DNA of 57,678 nucleotides, from NCBI GenBank assembly GCA_964505555.1, contig CAZDIO010000030.1, forward strand, positions 1-57,678. Direction: 5' to 3'. Positions 48,163 to 57,610 of this stretch are shown one piece after another. Numbering within the stretch: the stretch's first letter is position 1; each line of letters begins with the position of its first letter. The notes beneath the pieces were generated by a model. That model saw only the letters and a list, made by a program, of their open reading frames with translations. It had not been told where the DNA came from and made no database searches. Origin of the DNA: CAZDIO01 sp964505555. Lineage in GTDB: Bacteria > Bdellovibrionota_C > UBA2361 > SZUA-149 > CAZDIO01. A program made the translations under genes and the position numbers.

Positions 48163-49275
48163 ATGGAATTTGGGATCGAGTTGGGGATAATCGTTATTAA
48201 GGCTCTGATTATCCTTCATGTTCTTTTGGGGATTGCAGCCCTTTGCACCTGGATTGAAAGGAAGGGCTCTGCGTTGATTCAAGATCGGGTAGGCGCAAAT
48301 CGCGCCTCGATTTTTGGATTTGACTTAGCAGGTCTGATTAACACCCTCGTTGCTGATCCGGTAAAAGCAATTACCAAAGAGGACTTTGTTCCGAAAGGAA
48401 CGAGTCAGTTCATGCACAGCCTTGGGCCGTTTCTTGCAGTGTTTCCAGTCTTAGTCTGTTTTGCGGTAGTGCCCTTTGGTCCTCCACTTCGAATTCTTGA
48501 TCGAGAGATCACCTTACAACTTGCAAACTTAAACGTTGGAATATTATACGTTTTTGCTTTCGGATCCCTTGCGGTTTACGGCGTCATGCTTGCGGGGTGG
48601 GTATCAAAAAATAAATTTTCACTCTTTGGAGGACTTCGTGCCAGTGCGCAGATGATCTCTTATGAGGTTACCTTAGGGTTAAGCATTATTGGTATCCTTG
48701 CAATTTACTCTACCCTTGATCTTAATGAGATTATCCGTCAGCAAAATACAACGACCTTCTTTGGAACGCTCCCACGGTGGGGGATCTTGTTAAATCCAAT
48801 CGGTTTTTTTGTTTTTTTTACTTCGATGATGGCGGAAACAAAACGAGCTCCTTTTGATCTTCCAGAGAGTGAGTCCGAAATTGTAGCTGGGTATCTCACC
48901 GAATATTCAGGGATGAAGTTTCTTCTTTTCTGGCTAGGAGAGTTTGCAGAGATTGCGGTGGCCTCAGCCTTTGTGGTTATTTTATTTTTTGGCGGATGGC
49001 ATCTTCCCTATGTAGATATTACGGCGATTACCTTTCCAGCGTTTCTTCCAGAAAATACCGCGCAGTGGCTACCAGCACTTTTAGGAACGGGGATCTTTTT
49101 AGCAAAGGTTTTGTTTTTTTGTGTGCTCCAGATTGTTATTCGGTGGACACTACCCCGTTTTCGCTATGATCAGTTAATGAATCTTTGTTGGAAACTCCTT
49201 CTCCCGATAAGCCTCGTAAATTTAATAGTAACGGTGGCACTTGTTGTGGGTGGAGTCTATGGCCAGGTGTTGTAA
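48163..49275 (+). CDS. nuoH: NADH-quinone oxidoreductase subunit H
   Basis: This 370-residue membrane subunit lines the quinone tunnel. About eight hydrophobic segments are present. WIERKGSALIQDRVGANRA and MAETKRAPFDLPESESEIV, with the Glu residues of the E-channel, are diagnostic. The ATG directly abuts the nuoG stop and has AGGA 6 bases upstream. The gene is followed not by nuoI but by a short repeat tract and nuoJ. Confidence 0.97.
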   Translation: MEFGIELGIIVIKALIILHVLLGIAALCTWIERKGSALIQDRVGANRASIFGFDLAGLINTLVADPVKAITKEDFVPKGTSQFMHSLGPFLAVFPVLVCFAVVPFGPPLRILDREITLQLANLNVGILYVFAFGSLAVYGVMLAGWVSKNKFSLFGGLRASAQMISYEVTLGLSIIGILAIYSTLDLNEIIRQQNTTTFFGTLPRWGILLNPIGFFVFFTSMMAETKRAPFDLPESESEIVAGYLTEYSGMKFLLFWLGEFAEIAVASAFVVILFFGGWHLPYVDITAITFPAFLPENTAQWLPALLGTGIFLAKVLFFCVLQIVIRWTLPRFRYDQLMNLCWKLLLPISLVNLIVTVALVVGGVYGQVL

Positions 49276-49278
49276 GGA

Positions 49279-49335
49279 AATCACAGAGAGAAAAATCATA
49301 GAGAGAGAATTTACGCAGAGAAAAATTACACAGAG
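49279..49335. repeat. Degenerate CACAGAG-type tandem repeat between nuoH and nuoJ
   Basis: About four imperfect units of 14-16 bases (AAATCACAGAGAGAA, AATCATAGAGAGAG, TTTACGCAGAGAAA, TTACACAGAGAC) fill almost the whole gap. The same CACAGAG core builds the inverted repeat at 44464. This is the place where nuoI is usually found. Confidence 0.75.
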
Positions 49336-49338
49336 ACG

Positions 49339-49893
49339 ATGACGATAATAATGTTAATTTTTGGGATTCTTACCGTGCTTACAGCCTCTGGCGTGGTGTT
49401 TTCTCAAAAACCTCTCCACAGTGCGCTCTTTCTCGTTCTTACCCTCTTTCTTGTCGCGGCACATTTTGCTCTTCTCGGGGCGCATTTTATGGCCGCTATT
49501 CAGATCATTGTCTATGCCGGTGCAATCATGGTGCTGGTAATCTTTGTAATCATGCTTCTTGGCGTTGAGGCTGATGGGAAAATTCAACCGAAAAAAGCAC
49601 CGTTTTTTGCGCAGGTGATCTTTATTAGTTTCTTTCTTGGGCTTCTTGTTGCAGTTGTTCATACGGGCCTTAAATTCCCGGTTGCTGAGTATATTCGTTC
49701 GGGAGAAGCGGCACCCCTTGGAAATACGGAAGCGATCGGACAGCTTCTTTTTTCAAATTATCTTTTTCCTTTTGAGGTGACCTCGCTCTTACTTCTTGCA
49801 GCGATTATGGGAGCGGTGATGCTTGCTTTAGAAAAGAAGCGACCGTTAGGGAGTGGACGAGGACTTCGTTCGAAGCAAGGACTACGGCGATGA
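49339..49893 (+). CDS. nuoJ: NADH-quinone oxidoreductase subunit J
   Basis: This 184-residue subunit of the membrane arm has about five transmembrane segments. The conserved region FMAAIQIIVYAGAIMVLVIF contains the pi-bulge helix involved in coupling. The first Met and one four codons later are both possible starts; neither has a good ribosome binding site. The end overlaps nuoK by 4 bases (ATGA). Confidence 0.95.
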   Translation: MTIIMLIFGILTVLTASGVVFSQKPLHSALFLVLTLFLVAAHFALLGAHFMAAIQIIVYAGAIMVLVIFVIMLLGVEADGKIQPKKAPFFAQVIFISFFLGLLVAVVHTGLKFPVAEYIRSGEAAPLGNTEAIGQLLFSNYLFPFEVTSLLLLAAIMGAVMLALEKKRPLGSGRGLRSKQGLRR

Positions 49894-50195
49894 TTGATCA
49901 AACAAGTTTTTACCTGATGCTAAGCGCGGTTCTCTTTTCGATGGGAACCCTTGGGGTGATCTTTCGAAAAAACACGATCGTGATCTTTATGTGTATTGAG
50001 TTGATGCTGAACGCCGTAAATATCTCCTTTGTTGCGCTCTCAAGTAAGTTTGGGGAGCTTGATGGTCAGATTTATGTTTTTTTTGTGATGACGGTAGCAG
50101 CAGCAGAAGCAGCAGTGGGTCTTGCGATTATTATCTCGGTTTTTAGAAATTATGAGAGTGTTGATTCAGACGACGCTTCTCAACTTCAGGGATAA
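49890..50195 (+). CDS. nuoK: NADH-quinone oxidoreductase subunit K
   Basis: This 101-residue, three-helix subunit has conserved Glu residues used in proton translocation, seen in IFMCIELMLNAVNI and MTVAAAEAAVGLAI. Length and layout are standard. The ATG overlaps the nuoJ stop, and nuoL follows after 2 bases. Confidence 0.97.
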   Translation: MIDQTSFYLMLSAVLFSMGTLGVIFRKNTIVIFMCIELMLNAVNISFVALSSKFGELDGQIYVFFVMTVAAAEAAVGLAIIISVFRNYESVDSDDASQLQG

Positions 50196-50197
50196 TC

Positions 50198-52114
50198 ATG
50201 AATACCTTACTCTCTCTCATTCCGCTCTGCCCCCTTCTTGGATCCTTTCTTGTATTTGTTCTTTGTCGTCGTTCAGAGAAGCTTCAAGTTCTTGCTGGGT
50301 GGCTTGCTACGCTCTGTTCAGCGTCTGCGTTTGGTATTGTAATTGTTCTCTTCCAAGGGCTTGGCGCTGAGGGTGAACATTTTACTACCTCCTTATGGAG
50401 ATGGATTTCGGTATCGCCGGTCAATATCGATTTGGCGCTCCGTTTTGATCGCCTCTCTGCGGTGATGTCGTTAGTGGTGACCGGGGTTGGTTCTTTAATT
50501 CACCTCTATGCGATTGGGTACATGGCTGAAGATGACAGTCGCCCCCGTTTTTTTAGTTACCTCAATCTTTTTCTCTTTTCGATGCTTCTTCTTGTCTTGG
50601 GAGATAACCTTGTAGTGATGTTTGTTGGCTGGGAAGGGGTAGGGCTCTGCTCCTATCTCTTGATCGGGTTTTGGTACAAAGAGATGGAGAATGCTCGAGC
50701 TGGGCAGAAGGCGTTTGTAGTAAACCGGATTGGTGATGCTGGGTTTTTAATTGGAATGTTTGTTCTCCTTTCTCGTATGGGGACGATTCAATTTACGCAG
50801 ATGCAAACGCTTGTTTCGCAGATGCCCCCATATATTATTGAGATCGCAGCGTTACTTTTATTTGTCGGAGCGATTGGAAAGAGCGCACAGATTCCGCTGT
50901 ATGTCTGGCTTCCTGATGCTATGGCTGGTCCCACCCCAGTTTCGGCACTCATTCATGCTGCTACCATGGTTACTGCTGGGGTCTACATGATGGCGAGAAT
51001 GTCGTTTCTCTATGCCCTTGCTCCACAAACACTTGTTGTGGTGTTGGTGATCGGAACGTTGACGGCGTTTTTTGCAGCAACCATTGCTCTTGTTCAAAAC
51101 GATATTAAACGGGTTCTTGCCTACTCTACCGTCAGCCAACTTGGATATATGTTTATGGCGATGGGGGCTGGAGCGTTTAGTAACGGAATTTTTCATGTCG
51201 TCACCCACGCCTTTTTTAAAGCATGTCTCTTTATGGCGGCAGGTTCGGTGATTATGGGATGTCACCATGAACAAGATATGCGCCACTTTGGGGGATTAAG
51301 AAAGGAGATGCCCTTAACGTTTCTTGCCTATTTTATAGCAACCCTTGCTATTGCCGGCTTTCCATTTCTTTCTGGATTTTATTCAAAGGATGCGATTTTG
51401 TGGACGGTGTTTTCAAATGAGGGGCTCCCCGCGCAGATTGCCGTATTTGGGAATCTCTCCTTAGCGAAATTCACCTGGCTAATAGGACTTCTCACCGCGT
51501 TTCTCACCGCGTTTTATATGACGCGAAGTCTGATGCTAACTTTTTTTGGAGAGTATCGTGGACACCATGAAGCACATGAGTCACCGTGGGTGGTGACGGT
51601 GCCCTTACTGATCTTAGCTTCGTTGTCTGCTGTTTTTTCGTTTCTCTGGGGAGAAGATCTCATCCACTACCTTGGGTATTGGACTCGAGCCGATATGAAG
51701 TTGGGGCATGAAGCGTTTGCCCATAATGAACTGTATCATACGTTGGAGTTAACCTCGATCGGAGTAGCGCTTGTTGGTATTTTTCTTGCGGTTTGTTTTT
51801 ATGGACCGCTGAAGTCAGTTCCCTCAAAGTTTGCCAGTACATTTTCTTGGCTCTACCGAGCGCTCTCTCGAAAGTGGTGGATAGATGAACTCTATGGAGC
51901 AATTATTATCCGTCCACTCTCTCGGCTCTCGTCATTTCTATTTGCCGCCATTGATCGCGACTGTATTGATGCTTTTGTAAACGGGACCGGAATGTTTGTT
52001 GAAGCAAACGGTGAGTTTGTCCGGAGATTACAAAGTGGAAAGATAAGCTTCTATCTTACGTTCATGTTTTTAAGTGCCGTATTACTTATCTATTTTTACC
52101 TGCTTTTACGTTAA
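50198..52114 (+). CDS. nuoL: NADH-quinone oxidoreductase subunit L
   Basis: This 638-residue antiporter-like proton channel lies at the far end of the membrane arm. VGWEGVGLCSYLLIGFWY and PTPVSALIHAATMVTAGVYM are diagnostic, and VTHAFFKACLFMAAGS holds the central Lys. The C-terminal portion includes WWIDELYGAII and the final long helix region. Length is normal. Confidence 0.97.
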   Translation: MNTLLSLIPLCPLLGSFLVFVLCRRSEKLQVLAGWLATLCSASAFGIVIVLFQGLGAEGEHFTTSLWRWISVSPVNIDLALRFDRLSAVMSLVVTGVGSLIHLYAIGYMAEDDSRPRFFSYLNLFLFSMLLLVLGDNLVVMFVGWEGVGLCSYLLIGFWYKEMENARAGQKAFVVNRIGDAGFLIGMFVLLSRMGTIQFTQMQTLVSQMPPYIIEIAALLLFVGAIGKSAQIPLYVWLPDAMAGPTPVSALIHAATMVTAGVYMMARMSFLYALAPQTLVVVLVIGTLTAFFAATIALVQNDIKRVLAYSTVSQLGYMFMAMGAGAFSNGIFHVVTHAFFKACLFMAAGSVIMGCHHEQDMRHFGGLRKEMPLTFLAYFIATLAIAGFPFLSGFYSKDAILWTVFSNEGLPAQIAVFGNLSLAKFTWLIGLLTAFLTAFYMTRSLMLTFFGEYRGHHEAHESPWVVTVPLLILASLSAVFSFLWGEDLIHYLGYWTRADMKLGHEAFAHNELYHTLELTSIGVALVGIFLAVCFYGPLKSVPSKFASTFSWLYRALSRKWWIDELYGAIIIRPLSRLSSFLFAAIDRDCIDAFVNGTGMFVEANGEFVRRLQSGKISFYLTFMFLSAVLLIYFYLLLR

Positions 52115-52127
52115 GGAGCTTTGTTTG

Positions 52128-53681
52128 GTGACATATTTGACCCCTTCGCCTTCGATGTTATTAAGTTTCCTTGTGATCACTCCATTTTTTGGAGCGATCT
52201 TTCTTGTCTTTGTGCCGAAAGAAAAAGTGCGCTTTTCTCAGGCAACCGCATTGATTTTTTCACTCCTTGCGTTTTTTCAGGCGCTTCTAATTCTTTGGCT
52301 CTTTGAACCACAGGCGGAGAGTTTTCAACTTACCGAAAGCTATGCCTGGCTTCCTGAACTTGGGGTCAATATCTTCTTTGGTATTGATGGCATCAGCCTC
52401 TGGTTAATTCTTTTAACGACGTTTCTTTCGGTGCTTGTTTTTATTGCGGCGCCGAGTGTTACAGAAAAAGTACGCGCGTATCTAGCGTGCTTGCTTCTTC
52501 TAGAAACGGGGATGCTAGGAACGTTTGTCGCACTTGATGGGGTGAGTTTCTACGTCTTTTGGGAGTTGATGCTTATTCCTATGTATTTTTTAATCGGGGT
52601 GTGGGGACATGACAGAAGGATCTACGCGGCGTTAAAATTTGTTCTCTATACCGCTTTTGGTAGTTTGCTGATGCTGATTGCAATAGTGTACCTTGGCTAT
52701 CTCCATTCACTACAGAGCCCTGATGGGATGATGAGTTTTCTCTTAAGTGATTGGATGGCGCTCAAGTTTACCCCGAAACAGGAGCTTATCCTTTACTCTG
52801 CGTTTGCGCTTGCGTTTGCGATTAAAATCCCTCTTTTTCCACTCCATACCTGGCTTCCTGATGCCCACGTTGAAGCACCTACCGGTGGTTCGGTGATTCT
52901 TGCTGGAGTGCTGTTGAAGATGGGGTTGTATGGGTTGATTCGTTTTGGGCTCCCCGTGTTTCCTGAAGCGAGCGTGGCTGCAGCGCCCATCTTTGCGGTG
53001 TTGGGGGTGGTGGGGATCGTGTATGGGGCGCTCGTTGCGTGGGTGCAAACCGATATGAAGAAGTTAGTTGCCTACTCTTCGGTCAGTCACCTTGGTTTTT
53101 GTGTGCTTGGTTTTGCATCGATGAATTTACAAGGGATGCAAGGAGCGATGCTGCAGATGATTAACCATGGCATCTCAACAGCGGCACTGTTTTTTATGGT
53201 GGGTGCACTCTATGACCGGCGACACACCCGTTTGATCTCTGAGTATGGTGGACTTGCGGTGAAGGTTCCGGTGTTTTCCTTTTTCTTTTTAGTATTTACC
53301 TTAAGCTCGATCGGACTTCCGCTTACTAATGGATTTGTTGGTGAGTTTCTTATTCTCTACGGCGGATTTCTCTACAGTATGGTGTATGGGGCGATCGCTG
53401 TGTCTGGGGTTGTTTTTGGTGCGATGTATATGCTCTCTCTTTATCGAAGAACGATATTTGGTGAGCTTGATGAGAAAAAAAATGGAGATCTTTCTGATCT
53501 CTTACTTCGTGAGAAACTTGTTTTTATACCGCTTTTAATCTTAGTTTTTGCAATCGGTTTGTATCCAGCACCAATTCTTTCCAGTATGGAGCCTTCAACG
53601 AGGAGACATCTCGCGTTTGTTGATGAGCAGGTAAAAGATAAGACGCAGTTTGTTGATGTAAGAAGAGACGAGAAACGGTAA
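52128..53681 (+). CDS. nuoM: NADH-quinone oxidoreductase subunit M
   Basis: This 517-residue antiporter-like membrane subunit is identified by FFGIDGISLWLI near residue 80, FYVFWELMLIPMYFLIGVWG with its conserved Glu, and LPDAHVEAPTGGSVILAGVL. The GTG start at 52128 has AAGGAG 9 bases upstream; starting further upstream would run into nuoL. An ATG nine codons later is a second option. Confidence 0.96.
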   Translation: MTYLTPSPSMLLSFLVITPFFGAIFLVFVPKEKVRFSQATALIFSLLAFFQALLILWLFEPQAESFQLTESYAWLPELGVNIFFGIDGISLWLILLTTFLSVLVFIAAPSVTEKVRAYLACLLLLETGMLGTFVALDGVSFYVFWELMLIPMYFLIGVWGHDRRIYAALKFVLYTAFGSLLMLIAIVYLGYLHSLQSPDGMMSFLLSDWMALKFTPKQELILYSAFALAFAIKIPLFPLHTWLPDAHVEAPTGGSVILAGVLLKMGLYGLIRFGLPVFPEASVAAAPIFAVLGVVGIVYGALVAWVQTDMKKLVAYSSVSHLGFCVLGFASMNLQGMQGAMLQMINHGISTAALFFMVGALYDRRHTRLISEYGGLAVKVPVFSFFFLVFTLSSIGLPLTNGFVGEFLILYGGFLYSMVYGAIAVSGVVFGAMYMLSLYRRTIFGELDEKKNGDLSDLLLREKLVFIPLLILVFAIGLYPAPILSSMEPSTRRHLAFVDEQVKDKTQFVDVRRDEKR

Positions 53682-53707
53682 TTTGGAAAAATGACTTTGG
53701 AACTACC

Positions 53708-55168
53708 ATGAGCATCATCGACCTAAAAGCTTTGATCCCTTACGTGATCGTTTCTGGCGGAGCATTACTTCTTTTACTGTGGGATCTCTTTCAGCGGGGC
53801 CGACGACCGATTGCACGTCTGTATGTCACAGGGATAATTCCGGTAATGGCGTGGGTGTTTTCATGGCCACAACTTGCTGAGCAGGGAACAGCGTTTCATG
53901 GCGCAGTGTTTGTTGATCCCTACACCCTCTGTTTTTATACTATTATTCTTCTTGGAGTGTTTGTCACATTTCTCCTTCACGACGATCAGCTTCAAAGTCA
54001 GGGGGTAGACCCCAGCGTAGATGTTGATGTGCTCATCTTACTTGCTGCAGCCGGAGGGATGGTGATGGTTTCTGCAGCAAATCTTATCGTTCTTTTTCTT
54101 GGGTTTGAACTCCTCTCTGTTTCTGTCTATGTGCTTAGTGGGCTTGCAAAGAAGGAAAAAGCTTCTTCAGAAGGGGCGCTGAAGTATTTTATTATGGGAG
54201 CTTTTAGTTCGGCATTTCTCCTCTATGGAATGGCCTTTGTTTACGGTGCTACGGGAACCATTGATCTTCAGGTATTACACGCCCTTCCAAATCTGGGAGC
54301 GGATAAAAACCCGATGCTGATCTTTGGGGTAGGGCTGTTGATTTTTGGATTTGGTTTTAAAGTAAGTCTTGTGCCCTTTCATTTTTGGACCCCCGATGTG
54401 TATCAGGGTGCACCCACATCGATCGCCGGATTTATGGCAGTGGTGGTGAAAGCTGCTGCGTTTGGAGCATTCTTTCGAGTGCTGGTGATGGCGTTTGGTG
54501 GGATTAGTGATGAGTGGGTTGGGCTTCTCTGGATTCTTTCTGTTCTGACGATGACGTTTGGAAATATTGTCGCGCTTCGTCAGCGGAGTATTAAGCGGAT
54601 GCTTGCCTACTCGAGTATCGCCCATGCGGGATATCTGATGATCGGTTTTGTTTCACTGGGCTCTGCCCAAGGGGGAGAGGCGATGATCTTCTACCTTCTT
54701 GTGTATGCGGTGATGACCCTTGCTGCGTTTGGGGTGGTGCTTGTTGCAACCAGTGGCAGTGAGCTTCAGTATGGAAAGGACTCAATTGAGTCTCTCTCAA
54801 AACTTGGATGGACGCATCCACTAATCGGCTTTACGATGGTGATTGCGATGCTCTCTCTTGCGGGAGTTCCTCCTCTTGCAGGGTTTAGCGGCAAATTCTT
54901 TCTCTTTCGGAGCGCGGTTCAAGCAGGGTTTCCGGGGTTGGCGATCATTGCCGCTATGAACTCGGTGATCTCACTTTATTATTACCTGCGGGTGATTGTG
55001 GTGATGTATTTCTCTGATGAACGAAAAGCCGAATGGCTTCCTCCTAAAAAGATGCTCCTTGGTGCCCGAGTTGCCCTTACCTTAATGACGGTGGGAACGA
55101 TTTATTTTGGGCTTTTTTCATGGAGATACTTCGCTGCGGCCCAACGGGCTATTGAAAGCCTTGGATAA
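53708..55168 (+). CDS. nuoN: NADH-quinone oxidoreductase subunit N
   Basis: This 486-residue third antiporter-like subunit has FLGFELLSVSVYVLSGLAK with the conserved Glu, KVSLVPFHFWTPDVYQGAPT with Lys, and SLAGVPPLAGFSGKFFLF. About 14 hydrophobic segments are present. It is the last nuo gene; a 140-base gap precedes the next gene. Confidence 0.97.
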   Translation: MSIIDLKALIPYVIVSGGALLLLLWDLFQRGRRPIARLYVTGIIPVMAWVFSWPQLAEQGTAFHGAVFVDPYTLCFYTIILLGVFVTFLLHDDQLQSQGVDPSVDVDVLILLAAAGGMVMVSAANLIVLFLGFELLSVSVYVLSGLAKKEKASSEGALKYFIMGAFSSAFLLYGMAFVYGATGTIDLQVLHALPNLGADKNPMLIFGVGLLIFGFGFKVSLVPFHFWTPDVYQGAPTSIAGFMAVVVKAAAFGAFFRVLVMAFGGISDEWVGLLWILSVLTMTFGNIVALRQRSIKRMLAYSSIAHAGYLMIGFVSLGSAQGGEAMIFYLLVYAVMTLAAFGVVLVATSGSELQYGKDSIESLSKLGWTHPLIGFTMVIAMLSLAGVPPLAGFSGKFFLFRSAVQAGFPGLAIIAAMNSVISLYYYLRVIVVMYFSDERKAEWLPPKKMLLGARVALTLMTVGTIYFGLFSWRYFAAAQRAIESLG

Positions 55169-55308
55169 GAAACGCAGATAAATGCGGTCTCCCAAGGAGG
55201 AGCTTTCTTATAAATCCCTGTCTGAAAGCCGGTAAACTAGCTGGTATAGTTTTTTTATACGTCGTGCTAGATATTTAACCAGGAAGGATTCCCTTAGTAG
55301 GTGATATA

Positions 55309-56157
55309 ATGGCTACGCATATTGAAGAGCACAATCAAAATGCACTACTTGAATACCGGTGTGCTTTTTTTCCGACAAAATCTCCCGAAAGCGCTTCTGA
55401 AAACGCAGCTACGACACACACACGAGCTGGTTCAAAAAACCACTTTACCGCTCTTTCCCTGGGGATAAGACCCTCTCCGCTCATTGCTTTTTTTGTAGAG
55501 GCGGCCCAAGAAAGCATCAGTAGTCAGATCGCGGTGAAGCTTTCTTATGAAGCGATTATTGAAGCAGCATTTTCAGTAGTCGATAGCGGCAACACTAATG
55601 GCAGTACTGCTGAGCACCCATCGCTTGAGATCGTTCAGGAGGCTTTCAAAGCTGCAAACCAACGGGTCTACCAATATGCCCACCGCATGCTTTCTGGAGG
55701 AAAGGTCTCTGCTCATGCACTCATCGTCTCTTTTGATGGACGGCGGGTGACAATTGGCCAGGTGGGATCATATGAGAGCATCTTATGGAGAGATGGAAGA
55801 CTGCTTCGCTTCCATGAGACCTCGGAGGAAGTTAAAGAAAATCGTGCAGGAATGCTTGAGCGTTTTATCGGAGCAAACGCGCAGATCTTAGTTGACCTAG
55901 CTTCTGTTCGGGTAAAAGATACTGACATCATCGTTGTTACCTCCCTTCCTCAAAATGATGAGCTTCTTTCAGTCTTTCAATCTACCTTAAAAACGATGTC
56001 CTCTCTTGATGAGGCTTGTCACCGCCTTTCTGCGTTGCTGCTTCCCTTTGTAGAAAAAGAGCGCGCAAAAAATCATGAGCCGGTGATCTTTATGATTCAG
56101 GTAGGACCACCAACAATCATTCTTAGAAACGTTGTATTTGAGGAGTTTAATTCGTGA
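55309..56157 (+). CDS. Degenerate PP2C-like protein
   Basis: This 282-residue protein keeps the outline of PP2C-type Ser/Thr phosphatases: AFKAANQRVYQYAHRM, ALIVSFDGRRVTIGQVGSYE (where the family has a G-D-S strand), LWRDGRLLRFHETSEE and VKDTDIIVVTSLPQND. The usual metal-binding Asp residues, such as DGxGG near the N-terminus and GD in the middle, are replaced, so it is probably inactive as a phosphatase. AGGTG lies 5 bases before the ATG. Its stop overlaps the purB start (GTGA), so the two are coupled. A scaffold or sensor role is a guess. Confidence 0.6.
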   Translation: MATHIEEHNQNALLEYRCAFFPTKSPESASENAATTHTRAGSKNHFTALSLGIRPSPLIAFFVEAAQESISSQIAVKLSYEAIIEAAFSVVDSGNTNGSTAEHPSLEIVQEAFKAANQRVYQYAHRMLSGGKVSAHALIVSFDGRRVTIGQVGSYESILWRDGRLLRFHETSEEVKENRAGMLERFIGANAQILVDLASVRVKDTDIIVVTSLPQNDELLSVFQSTLKTMSSLDEACHRLSALLLPFVEKERAKNHEPVIFMIQVGPPTIILRNVVFEEFNS

Positions 56158-57467
56158 TACCCCGCTACTCTCGGCCACAGATGGCCTCCCTTTGGACCGA
56201 TCAGGCGCGATTTCAACTATGGTTAGATATTGAGATCGCAGCGCTCGAGCAGTTTGTTAAAGATGGTCTTGCACCACAATCTGCCTTAGAAAATGTGCGA
56301 AAGAAGGCGCAGTTTTCTGTAGAGCGGATTTTGGAGATCGAAAAAGAGGTTAAGCACGATGTCATAGCGTTTCTTACCAACGTCTCTGAGTCTGTGGGTG
56401 ATGATGGACGGTATCTTCATTTGGGGATGACCTCTTCAGATATTGTCGATACAGCTTTTTCTCTCCAATTAGTGCGTGCAACGGATCTCCTCCTTACGGG
56501 GGTCGATTCGTTAATGGCGGCAGTAAAGAAACAGGCGATGAAGCATCGAAAAACGATCTGTGTGGGACGCTCGCACGGTATTCATGCAGAGCCAACAACG
56601 TTTGGATTAAAACTTGCTGTTTGGTACGAGGAGTTAAAGAGACAAAAAACTCGGTTAACTGCTGCGCGTGAAGATATTCGAGTCGGGGCGATCTCTGGGC
56701 CGGTAGGGACGTTTGCGGATGTTCATCCTAGGGTTGAAGCACATGTTTGTAAAATCCTTGGCCTTGAGGTTGAGCCAGTATCAACGCAGATTATCTCACG
56801 AGATCGTCACGCCGCGCTTTTTCTTTCTTATTCACAACTGGGAGGAACGCTTGAGAAGATCTGCTTGGAAGTAAGACACCTTCAGCGAACGGAGGTTCGA
56901 GAAGCAGAGGAGTTCTTCTCTGAGGGGCAGAAAGGCTCAAGTGCGATGCCGCATAAACGAAACCCAGTTCTTTCTGAAAATGTTACCGGGCTTGCAAGAC
57001 TCCTTCGTGGGTGGGCGTTAGCGGCGATGGAAAATGTGCCGCTCTGGCATGAGCGAGATATTAGTCACTCCAGTGCGGAGCGAGTGATCGGGCCGGATAT
57101 GACGATTACCCTTGATTTTATGTTGGCGCGGGTAACTTCGATCGTTGAGAATCTGCTTGTGTATCCAGAGCAGATGAAGAGAAATTTAGAAATGACGAGA
57201 GGACTTGTGTTTTCTGGAGGGGTGCTCGTGGCGCTTACAAAGAAGGGGATCTCTCGAGAGGAGGCGTATCGTTTGGTGCAGGGGCATGCGATGGAGGCGT
57301 GGAAAGGGGTGGCTTCGGAGCAGGAAGGAATTGGATTTGTGGAGAGGGTGAAAGGAGATAAGAAGATTACGGGATTGTTGAGTGAGGGGGAGCTTTCGCA
57401 TGCACTTTCTTTGGAGAAGCATGTTTCACATGTGGATGAGATTTTTAAGAGGGTGTTTGAGGAATAA
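56154..57467 (+). CDS. purB: Adenylosuccinate lyase
   Basis: This 437-residue fumarase/aspartase-superfamily enzyme releases fumarate from SAICAR and adenylosuccinate, two steps of purine synthesis. The N-terminus reads MIPRYSRPQMASLWTDQARF. The signature loop GSSAMPHKRNPVLSENV is complete, HLGMTSSDIVDTAF and the catalytic His region GRSHGIHAEPT are present. The start is GTG, with AGGAG 8 bases upstream inside the preceding gene. Confidence 0.96.
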   Translation: MIPRYSRPQMASLWTDQARFQLWLDIEIAALEQFVKDGLAPQSALENVRKKAQFSVERILEIEKEVKHDVIAFLTNVSESVGDDGRYLHLGMTSSDIVDTAFSLQLVRATDLLLTGVDSLMAAVKKQAMKHRKTICVGRSHGIHAEPTTFGLKLAVWYEELKRQKTRLTAAREDIRVGAISGPVGTFADVHPRVEAHVCKILGLEVEPVSTQIISRDRHAALFLSYSQLGGTLEKICLEVRHLQRTEVREAEEFFSEGQKGSSAMPHKRNPVLSENVTGLARLLRGWALAAMENVPLWHERDISHSSAERVIGPDMTITLDFMLARVTSIVENLLVYPEQMKRNLEMTRGLVFSGGVLVALTKKGISREEAYRLVQGHAMEAWKGVASEQEGIGFVERVKGDKKITGLLSEGELSHALSLEKHVSHVDEIFKRVFEE

Positions 57468-57471
57468 GAAT

Positions 57472-57511
57472 AAGACGCCGTATCAAAACTTAGACTTAGC
57501 GTCTTTAAGAC
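57472..57511. repeat. Small nested inverted repeats after purB
   Basis: AAGACGC (57472-57478) pairs with GCGTCTT (57499-57505), and GTCTT-T-AAGAC (57501-57511) is a second overlapping palindrome. The surrounding bases are low-complexity ACTTAG repeats. Possibly a weak terminator of the purB transcript. Confidence 0.35.
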
Positions 57512-57610
57512 TTAAACTTAGACTTAGACTAAACTTAGCCTTGCTCTTGCACTTGTTCTAATGTCCCGTCCTGATTAGCGTCCACATCAGAAGAGCGAGG
57601 AGTCTGGTAT

